A stretch of DNA of 64,000 bases from Flammula alnicola (Eukaryota; Basidiomycota; Agaricomycetes; Agaricales; Strophariaceae), in NCBI GenBank assembly GCA_015499995.1, contig JADNRV010000039.1, positions 62,001 to 126,000 of the forward strand, given 5' to 3'. Positions 56,295 to 64,000 of the stretch are shown here, in pieces; the stretch's first letter is position 1, and every line of letters begins with the position of its first letter. The notes beneath the pieces are model-generated. The model had not been told where the DNA came from and did no database searches. It saw only the letters and a program-made list of their open reading frames with translations. The position numbers and the translations under genes are program-made.

Positions 56295-56972
56295 TTACAA
56301 TGACATCTGGACTTCTGAAGGGTCTTTCGTCTCATACTGAGAAGCCCAAGTCCCAAGAAACCAGACTCGAAGGGCTTCCGTCCAGGTGGATAGAATGAAT
56401 CCCGTGATACATAATGAGATGAATGTATGGGGGTAATTTCCTCCAAATTCAGAGAGGAAGAACTTCAGGGACTTCCAGGTAATGCGACTGTCGGTGACAT
56501 CATCCGTGGTATGGGATTTGGCACCCGAATTCACTTCACTCGCCAAAGGCGGAAGTTCCACATATTTAAATTGTTCTGCGGCATCTTCAGCAAGAGAAAC
56601 CCCTAGATCTGTCTCTCGCGCTTGGATGGAACCATCCTGATCAATTGATACCACAAATTTGGCTACAGGAGATTTTCCACCCAAAGGGACTGGTCCAGCC
56701 AACCCCAAAGACATTGACATGGAGTGGTGTAGAGTTGAGCCTCGTGTAGGCCACGATGATGACAAATCTGATTGTTCTTCTTCTACAACTTGAGCCTGAG
56801 ATTTTGAGGTACCTTGCATATGCGCAGTTTTAAATGGCGCGAATATGCTACCAGGGCCTGACCCAGAGATAGACCGCGAATGTAATCTTTGATGAACATG
56901 GCAAGTATAAGAGTGAGTGAATGCTATTGACCCAGCAATTCCTTCACAAACACGTGAGTGATGGGTGACCAA
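56295..56972 (-). pseudogene. ABC transporter (ABCC-type) internal fragment
   Basis: The readable part ITWKSLKFFLSEFGGNYPHT, FISLCITGFILSTWTEALRV and WFLGTWASQYETKDPSEV matches the start of the second transmembrane domain in fungal multidrug-resistance-type ABC transporters. Before it is a linker with VELPPLASEVNSGAKSHTTD. There are no nucleotide-binding domains (no Walker A or LSGGQ) nearby. The upstream end runs into the inverted repeat at 56,919-57,045. A gene fragment. Confidence 0.65.
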
Positions 56973-57045
56973 TCATTTTCCCATCAGCCACGGTTGGACT
57001 TGCGACAAATTCGCATTCCTTCGCACTTTGATGGCCTGATCGAGC
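56919..57045 (+). repeat. Left arm of a diverged inverted repeat (pair with 58,440-58,833)
   Basis: GCTATTGACCCAGCAATTCC, GTGAGTGATGGGTGACCAAT and TTCGCATTCCTTCGCACTTT all recur inverted at 58,440-58,833, with a 260-bp insertion in the right copy. The two arms face each other about 1.4 kb apart, so the unit could be a TIR element of about 1.9 kb. Confidence 0.8.
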
Positions 57046-58439
57046 TCCTCGTCATCGTCGGCAGCGGCAGCAACCATGGCAGCAACCGTTATTCCAAAGC
57101 ACAATCACTTATTCTCCATGAATTTTGAATTAAAATATGCAATTGTGGTACATTGTGGAGAGCTCAAAGAAGCCAGTATTTTCAGAAATATATTAAGTAG
57201 AAAGTGGTCTACCATATATGGTGCTGTATATTGGAGCAGATGCGGCCAGAGTACCATGGTGTATGCCATGTAAGTCCTCGTTGATGAGGGCCACAGCCGC
57301 AGTGAATATAAAATCATACCTACATACTTACTCACAGTGTACCAGGATTACTTATGCCGAGGAATTTACGGGATTTAGCAGAGTCACATCACATGACTGT
57401 GACCTTGAATTTACAGTCACGCGCGCTCTTGTTTTTTTGCGCGCCTCCGTCCTCGTCCCAAGCGGCGTCAACGCGTCTCTCGAAATCCTCTCGCCTTGGG
57501 TCGGAATGGATGGATTGATGGCACGCGAAGATATTATAAATAGAAATCCGCCCGAAATAGCATTGCTGATGGTGCCTAAACCCTATTCGGGTGGTCCCTC
57601 GCATGAGTCGCACCACCTTTCGCCCTCCGTCGCCTCCGTTTTGAGCTCTCTACCTTTGCCTAGACACTTCAAGAGTTCGGATAAAATGTAAAACTATTGT
57701 AGAATACAATATACTGCTCAATAAAATACCTCCTTCAACTCAAATTGCTTAAATTGCCTTGCATTCCTTCAATAAGTGCTAAAAGTGGTAAAAAGCACCT
57801 GGTTCATGCACATAAGTATCTCTCTGGCGGGCATAAGCAGGCATAAGTACTTATTTCTGAGAAATTTACCGTAAATCAGCTCAATTTACGGTCAATTTAC
57901 AGCGAACCCGAACCAGTTTGCCACGCCGTGCTTATTTTCCCAAAGCTCCCTTGATCCCATCGGTTGTTCTCGCCAACTTCTCAGCTCATCACGCACGGCT
58001 GTCCTATGCCGAAACTCTTCTGGGAGGGTGGGGCATCATTGTCCTAAGGTTTCTGCGCTCTCATTTTGAGCAATAAAATTTCTATGAGCATATCTACACT
58101 ATATTAAAGCCTTACACTATATTAAAGCCTCAAAGCCTCGAAAAAGGCTTGCTTAAAAATCTTAAAAATCTCCTTTTGGTGTTTCCTCGGCATCTTTTGC
58201 TAAGCCCCACAGCTCCCGACATCTTTTCCTGTCCGAATTGCGTCGTTTCATTGAACTTGCAGCCTCAGGGTCCTTCCCCGATTTACCGGTGACCGTAAAT
58301 TTATCCAAATAACTGTACTTATGTAGCATCTACAGTGGACAGATTCTGATGATATTCATCCTTCCCATCTCAAAAAACTATTTACCTTTATGTGATTTTT
58401 ACAACCATTGACACCGTCGCTGACAACGACGAGCGCGAT
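57046..58439. other. Interior of the inverted repeat, no gene recognised
   Basis: Short frames only. Around 57,865-57,905 and again near 58,285 the motif TTTACGGT/ACCGTAAA recurs in both orientations. Two direct copies of ACACTATATTAAAGCCT stand at about 58,095-58,130. Confidence 0.5.
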
Positions 58440-58833
58440 GCTCGATCAGGCCATCAAAGTGCGAAGGAATGCGAATTTGTCGCAAGTCCAACCGTGGCTG
58501 ATGGGAAAATGATTGAAAATTTGGTCATTCCCAGGGTGTTCCGGAAGCAAATCTGTGCGCTTTTGGGCCCAGGGTTTTCATCCTGAATCTTAGAAAAAGA
58601 TGCCAATAGTGTCTTATTTAGGCAAACTGTTCTGGCTGAGCTTTGGCTGAGCTTTCGGTGGCGCCCGAGAGTTGTCTCAATTCGTCTCATTTGGTCACGT
58701 GATTTAAATTGAACGCAAATCGGTCGCTTTCCCCCTCAGAAGGCTTAGGAAATCCCTGGGTATGGCGAAGCTGCCAAATGATTGGTCACCCATCACTCAC
58801 GTGTTTGCGAAGGAATTGCTGGGTCAATAGCGT
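58440..58833 (-). repeat. Right arm of the inverted repeat, interrupted
   Basis: Reverse complement of 56,919-57,045, split between 58,515 and 58,776 by the 260-bp insertion described separately. Confidence 0.8.
58516..58775. mobile_element. 260-bp MITE with 9-bp target duplication
   Basis: AAATGATTG stands at 58,507-58,515 and again at 58,776-58,784. The uninterrupted arm at 56,970-56,990 has only one copy, which proves insertion. Ends show imperfect inverted repeats (CATTCCCAGGGTGTTCC left, GGAAATCCCTGGGTATG right). A 9-bp duplication is typical for Mutator-like elements. No coding capacity. Confidence 0.8.
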
Positions 58834-59002
58834 TCACTATAAGAGTGGCCTGTGGCTGAAGGCGGCGTGGTAGAAGACGAAGAAGAATCCAACTCTGCTT
58901 CTAGATCCTCGTCATCGATGGGAGAGAAACCACCGAATGGCGAAATGGGATTAGAATACGAATTGGTCACCCCTGCGCCGACGCGAGCAAGAAAGTGACG
59001 AC

Positions 59003-59050
59003 GTAGAGACTCAGAGGATGACGGAGAGACTCAGAGGATGACGGAGAGGA
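59003..59050. repeat. Tandem duplication, 21-bp unit
   Basis: GACTCAGAGGATGACGGAGA is repeated twice directly in tandem, just before the minus-strand gene region. Confidence 0.7.
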
Positions 59051-59242
59051 CAGCGTGGAGGTGCGGCTTGGGAAGCGCTGCCCGTGAGATCCATGTTGTC
59101 CATGAGATAGAGTACGGCTTGGTGTACGCGCAGGAGCATGCAGGTGGGCTTGTAATCCCAAAGCAGAAGTGATATGATGGTGTGTAGATGCGCGATTTGT
59201 CGGCGTAACACCGGGAGAGAGAGCTGGCGAGGGCAAATGGGG

Positions 59243-60230
59243 TTATAAAGACGTCGATACAGCGCTAGGTTCCAACTTCCTCTTTTGCTCCGCGTACTGT
59301 CTGCGTGCCTCTTCTGGCGTTTTCGGTGGCGGGACTGGCGGCAACACCGAGGGTAAGCTGACGTTCTGAGAGATGAAAGACGCTGTGACGGTGCCAGGGA
59401 ATGGATTCAAGAACACCCATCGGAGACAAGGGCGGTTGATCATGGTCGAGTTGATCTCGCAGTTCATCCTCTCGTGCCCGCTGTCGCTGTATTTGATCGA
59501 GCTCCATCTTCTGCTGACGAACGATAGCTTGCCGCGACAGATCTGTAGGCCATGCGAGCCATTCAGTCTCGCTTTCTTCTTCACTGTCTTCCATGACGGA
59601 TCCCAAACCCTCGAACAGTGCATCCTCTTCGACAGTGCTCTCCGCGTCGTCTTCTTCATCGGTAGGTTGGATGGGCATCATATGCGTTGCTCCAGCGATA
59701 TTCATCACAGTAGCTTGGATCGTCGATACATGGGACACCTGACTCATTCTCCTAGCGGACTCCAAGCCATAGGCCTTCTCCATCTCTACGAAATCACGAC
59801 CCCAACCGTACAGTGCAAGGTCCAGAGGCCTTCCAGCTTCACGCATCCCATACAGACGCACACGATGCACAAGCTCAATACGCCATTCGGGATAAGGCAG
59901 GGCAGGGGGCCAATGACGTGTTCGGATGAGCGGGGTTCAAGGTAAGAGAAGCGAGGACCTGAGGGTGGATAGTTTTCGATTTCAGTGCTGGATGTGAAGC
60001 CGGGACCACGGCAGAGTCCGCGTAGATGTCGTCGATGTTGTCGTCTGCATTGGAGCCTGCAGTAGCGGCGATAGCATTGGCGTGCGACGAGGATGAAGCA
60101 CCACTGATCAGCGACAGTCCGTCGTTCAGTGACTCGTCATCAGCAGCATGACCGTGCGCCGAGGATGACCAAAAGGTTCGCCAAAAAGGCTTAGAGAGGA
60201 TGAGTCCGAATCGGAATGCCCTCCGTCGGC
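59243..60230 (-). pseudogene. Conserved hypothetical protein, coding frame broken
   Basis: Not a named family. The minus strand encodes NYPPSGPRFSYLEPRSSEHV, YPEWRIELVHRVRLYGMREA, PLDLALYGWGRDFVEMEKAY, an acidic stretch (DEEDDAESTVEEDALFEGLG), RQAIVRQQKMELDQIQRQRA and, after a frame change near 59,410, FLNPFPGTVTASFISQNVSL and TPEEARRQYAEQKRKLE, stop at about 59,243. Upstream, around 59,975-60,200, an Asp/Ser/Ala-rich frame (LISGASSSSHANAIAATAGS) does not join in frame. The blocks look real and are separated by apparent indels, so this is either a decaying gene or unpolished sequence. A C-terminal coiled-coil is likely from the Q/R/E-rich parts. Confidence 0.5.
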
Positions 60231-60372
60231 GGCACCAACTACAGCGGTGGTGATAGTGTTGGGAGCATTAATCGTCGGAGATAGAGTCAATTTAGGCCTG
60301 GAGGTTGTGGAGGCCCAATGCTGAAACGAACGTTGAACTCAAGAATAGCTCAGTCAAGCGGAAGAACCTTGA

Positions 60373-61552
60373 TCAGTGCTTGAGAGTGAGAACTTCACGG
60401 TCGACGAACGTATACAGGCGAGGGTAAAATGATGGGTAATCACTGGGCTGGAGGGTCAGGAAGGAAAGTAACAAAAAAAGACAGCGGAACACACAGGTTA
60501 TAATAGATGTGCTGGCGGCAGTATCCTCTCCCCCCTGAAGACTCGTCGTATCAGCACTCGAGAGCGAAATTGAGCTCTGCATATCCTCCACGCGGCCTCT
60601 TGTCTCGGCGATGACTGACGAACCTGACGGAACATGAGTCGCAGTGGCGAGTCTTGACAGCAGCGTCTTGTCCATCTTCCAGCTCAATCCACCCCCAACG
60701 TCTATCTCATCCTCGTCACCCTCATCCTGCTTCCTCTTGTCCATCCTCTCCTTCCCCCTTTTCTCCTTCCTTGTCGTCCTTGCCTTTTCGCGCAGCGGCA
60801 TCATCTGCAGCTTCCTTGTCTTTCCCGAAAAGACCAATAATAGCGACTTTGCCACCACCCGCCGCGTCCGAACTGCCAGCAGCAGCTGGGTGCTCGGGGC
60901 GACCCAGACTGGAAGCAGTACCAGAAGTCGCCAACGATGACATGGATACAGAGGGCATCGTCCCTAGTTTGCCCAAGCCAAGTCCCAATCCAGGATGACT
61001 CGCTTTGCGCGGAGCGATGCTCTCCTTGTGGCCGTGGCCATAGCGGTGTTGGCGCTCCAAATTCTCCTCCAAAGTGACCGACTTCTGCACATGAGGATGT
61101 CCATGTGCATCCTTCCACCCTCCTCCTCCTTCTCCTCTCCATCCGGAGGCGCATTGTGCGGCGGCACCTCCTCGGTATCCACGACCGTCGTCGGTCTGGC
61201 CAGTGTCTCTTTCTTGAGTACATCTCAAGCGGTCGATGTGCTGGTCCTCGGCACTGACGTGGTCCGTCGGCGTTGTATGTCTCTGTCGTGCTCGCCGGTC
61301 CGTGAAGACCCTTTGCTCCGCGTTCGGCCTGACGTCGAGCCCGTGTGTGACGATTTCGATTGGACTGATTGAGCAAGATATTCGACACCCCGGAGGTTGC
61401 TCATGGCGGAGAGTGGGAGGCGGTGGGTCGATATTGGGTCCTAAAGGAGGTGGTACGATCAGTAAGGCATTCAAGTGCATATAGGTAAGAGAAAGAACTG
61501 AAAATCGAACGAAAATGCGATACGAGTACAGAATATGCTCGTGGTCACGCAA
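60373..61552 (-). CDS. Hypothetical low-complexity protein region, exact gene structure unclear
   Basis: Overlapping minus-strand frames. The most coding-like parts are APRKASHPGLGLGLGKLGTM with KVAIIGLFGKDKEAADDAAA, then in another frame DEIDVGGGLSWKMDKTLLSR and LATATHVPSGSSVIAETRGR then VEDMQSSISLSSADTTSLQG. A switch in frame near 60,730 implies an unseen intron or an indel. The product would be Ser/Gly/Lys-rich and mostly disordered. I cannot assign a function. Confidence 0.4.
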
Positions 61553-61648
61553 AGTGGTAAACAGTTAGAGAAACAACGAGGAAAAAAAGGCAAAGGATGA
61601 AGAGGTAAATAGACCGTTCCTCGATAAATATATCACGAAAAAGAGGAA

Positions 61649-61675
61649 GTAAAAAAAAAAAAAAAAAAAAAAAGA
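61649..61675. repeat. Poly-A tract, about 23-25 bases
   Basis: A pure A run followed by GAGAATACGAAAG and another A/G-rich stretch. Its length is unreliable in any assembly. It may mark the 5' flank of the adjacent minus-strand gene or a retroposed tail. Confidence 0.7.
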
Positions 61676-61699
61676 GAATACGAAAGAAAAAAAGAGAGA

Positions 61700-64000
61700 G
61701 AAACACTCACGTCTCGCTCCTTAAACAAAAAAATCACTCCAACCCAAATGACCACCCATCTCTCTCTCCACTCTTCATCGACATCCTCTCTCTTCCATGT
61801 GAATTCCTCTTCCTCCCAGAACGCCTCCCGCTCTCGCCCACCCCTACCAACAACCCAACCCCATTTGCCTTCCCCGCAAATGCTGCCGATGATAGCGCCC
61901 ATCCACGCCCTTCCCATCGCCGTCCATAAACATTGCGCTCTCCCACATCGCGATCCCCGACCCGCCCATCGTCGCCATGCCCGCAGTGTGTTCTAGCAGC
62001 GAGGCATGGGATGCGGGGAGGCACAGGCAACGGTCGTTGCTGGCTACAGCAGCGAACCGACTGCACGAGGAGGGACTGACCGATCAGTCCTGCTAAAGGG
62101 ATGGGAGCGGTTATCGGGGAAGGGGATTACGTAGCAGCATCGTCACATACTTGGTGGTTATCCCACTCCAGGCTGGGGGGACGCCATCGTTGTCGTCGTT
62201 GCTTGCGCCATCTGGCCACTGCATTCCGCTCATCTTATCGTCGGTTGTCAGGTAGTCATTTATGCATCATATCCGGAGGCGAGGGCAGAGGCGAAAGTCG
62301 GGCGTTGCGAATCAACAGGGTGCTCTCCTTGCGCGAAGTCCTGCAGTTGCGAGAGGTTCTCAGCGGGATCAGGGTAGTAACATTCGAGTTTCGCCACATA
62401 CCTTGCAGGCCTGAAATGGACCCCCTTTGTGTGTCCGGCCCCTCTTCCTACGCAGTTTCTGGAAGTCTTCAAGCAAGACGTTGAAGTTGATTGATCTCGT
62501 GTCGAGTGGAGTTTGAAGCTTGAAGCACCAATTACCGCGGTCTCTCGTCGTCGTTGAGAACGTCGGCGGGGCCTGGCGCCTGATATACATACCTTAGAGC
62601 CGCGAATGTAGTCAATCAGTGGCAATTAGTTAGTTAGTAATAAAGTCTGGTAAAGAGCAGACAAAACAACAGTAGCCAAGCATTCCGACCTGTGGTGATT
62701 TTCACTGCTCAATTGCATGTTCAAATGGACAGGTGGCGGCGACATATTTCGTTCGGACCAACTCTCGTTGTTCCTAACCAAAAAACAAAGTTAGAAAGAT
62801 ATTACAAACAAAACAGAAAGACGGAAATATGCACCTTGTTGCCACGCTGCCTCTCGACCTTCAGCCTGGTCCGGGTCCGTAGCGGTCACTCTCCCAAACC
62901 AATCCCTCGTCTGCTCAATCGTACGATCCGCCCAAAGCACTCAAGCAACGGTACACACCACCAACAGGCTATCCTTTGGCAGCAACATAAACACTCGGCG
63001 GGTTACGCATGGGCTTGGGCTGGGTGGTGGGTATACGGGGCAGCCGGCGGTGGTTGCGAAACCGCCAGTGTCGATGCACTGCATTGCAGAATGTAAGTGT
63101 TTCGTTCGATATGTCGCAATCGACAATTACTTACCTGTTTGTTGTCTTTCCGTAGAGTTCGAAATGCTGTCTGGAAGCTAGCCAGATGCGGACCGTCGTC
63201 AGCGATGGTAGGGAGAAACAAAGGGGATAGGATGACTTACGTGGCCTCGCTGGTGCGTTATCTCTTCGTCGCTACGGCCCTCCTGACCCACTGCGTTCTC
63301 CCACAATCCAGGATCCGGCATCGCTATCGAGACCCTGGTCAGCATGCAAGGACGTAGGCGGAGGTGCTACGTACAGGGCCCGAGCATATCTACGCTCCGC
63401 GATGTAGATCGAGGCTGGATCGTGCGGGTCAGTGCGTCGAAATCTGGGGATAGATGTGGGTGAGCACGAATTAAGACGGTAAGTACGACCATGGTTCGTA
63501 CCTGTTCAATGAAGTGATGCGCGAACTCTCTAACGGCAGATGCTTGTATGGTGGGGGAACATTTTTATTTATTGAAAATACTACAGTATATCTCTATCTA
63601 AGGTGAACTAGGGGCTCGCAGCGGTGCGAGATGGGGTTCCAGACGGATCGAGAGGACAAGGCGGCCGCGGGACGCCTGCGCGAGCCAGCGCGATGCTTGT
63701 TCGTGCTCGCGACGGCCATGGCTGTACTGACGATCACGACGGTCGTTTCGTGCTCGAGACGGTACAGGCGAGGTGCACACGGAGGCGGCGGATTTGGAAC
63801 ACGCGGGCCGCCTGCAAGCCAGTACGAAGTGCGAAGGTTCTTGTTGCGACCCGAGAAGGGGGAGGTTGCACAGGCCGCGTTGGGGCTGCAAGAACGAGCA
63901 AGAAGCTCGTTCTTGCTCGAGGCCGCCGGAAGAAGGAAGGGGCAGACAGAGGAGACAGAGGCAGTGGTCTGGGGGGCCGCGCGGCGTGTGTACGTGAGCA
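61700..64000 (-). other. Exon-like minus-strand sequence, gene(s) not resolved
   Basis: Several plausible exons with good splice signals: RAWMGAIIGSICGEGKWGWV (61,740-61,930), NVLLEDFQKLRRKRGRTHKG GPFQACK (about 62,400-62,500) joined by a GTATGT intron to DFAQGEHPVDSQRPTFASAL ASGYDA, PDPGLWENAVGQEGRSDEEI near 63,250-63,310, and RFRRTDPHDPASIYIAERRY ARAL near 63,390-63,470. They may belong to one or two host genes on the minus strand. I could not connect them securely and recognise no domain. From 63,600 to 64,000 the sequence is GC-rich with no clear gene. Confidence 0.4.

Noticed and set aside
61236..61484. Plus-strand frames through 60,640-61,480
   Set aside because: Antisense shadows of the Ser/Gly/Lys-rich minus-strand exons.

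Overview
The window looks like a piece of an Agaricomycete (mushroom-forming or wood-rotting basidiomycete) genome. Genes are split by many short GT-AG introns of about 50-90 nt. The gene families are typical of that group: a glyoxal oxidase (copper radical oxidase), an aryl-alcohol-oxidase-like GMC enzyme, a salicylate-hydroxylase-like FAD monooxygenase, NACHT/STAND NTPases, a Plavaka-type transposase and a RecQ-like repeat helicase. No rRNA, tRNA or CRISPR was recognised.

The region is gene-poor and full of repeats. Many recognisable genes are fragments or carry a stop or frameshift. From left to right: FAD monooxygenase (5' partial, 1-1862); glyoxal oxidase pseudogene abutting an inverted NACHT fragment (2.65-4.2 kb); AIM9-like phosphotransferase with a frameshift and its 5' end replaced by a TIR element (4.3-6.4 kb); a Pro-rich gene (7.57-8.36 kb); an RPN6/PSMD11 proteasome-subunit pseudogene (10.4-12.0 kb); a membrane-protein fragment; a TIR element carrying a RecQ-like helicase piece (13.3-14.7 kb); an integrase fragment cut by a Helitron-like 3' terminus (14.9-15.65 kb); a Plavaka transposase (16.2-18.65 kb); three joined gene fragments, Zn2Cys6 factor / HSP60 / GMC oxidoreductase (18.9-20.3 kb); a conserved gene of unknown function (21.7-23.6 kb); a 5'-truncated hydantoinase/DUF917 gene (23.6-26.6 kb); a 228-bp near-perfect palindrome (26.8-27.0 kb); and a truncated D-lactate dehydrogenase (27.2-28.2 kb).

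Two genes read cleanly through every splice junction and look functional: a C2H2 zinc-finger regulator (28,875-30,341, minus, 457 aa) and a six-exon NACHT protein (31,282-33,948, plus, 787 aa). After them come a subtilisin fragment, a hypothetical protein with an acidic low-complexity stretch, LTR-like repeats and a Lon protease fragment.

The most striking locus is 46.9-53.6 kb. A Crypton-like tyrosine recombinase gene (SAP domain, Ndc10-like fold, R-HxxR-H-Y residues) is split by a 3,205-bp element with two 1,044-bp inverted arms. Taking the element out restores the recombinase reading frame. A 488-bp hAT-type element with a perfect 8-bp target duplication sits just upstream. To the right are a Tc1/mariner-type element carrying a transposase fragment, a secreted-protein gene, an ABC transporter fragment, an inverted repeat containing a 260-bp element with a 9-bp target duplication, and several basidiomycete genes of unknown function up to the window end.

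The general picture is a repeat-rich accessory region where several transposon classes are nested and host gene fragments are juxtaposed. Several lesions are single-base indels in homopolymers, so some frameshifts could be sequence errors. The premature stops, truncations and fragment junctions cannot be explained that way.
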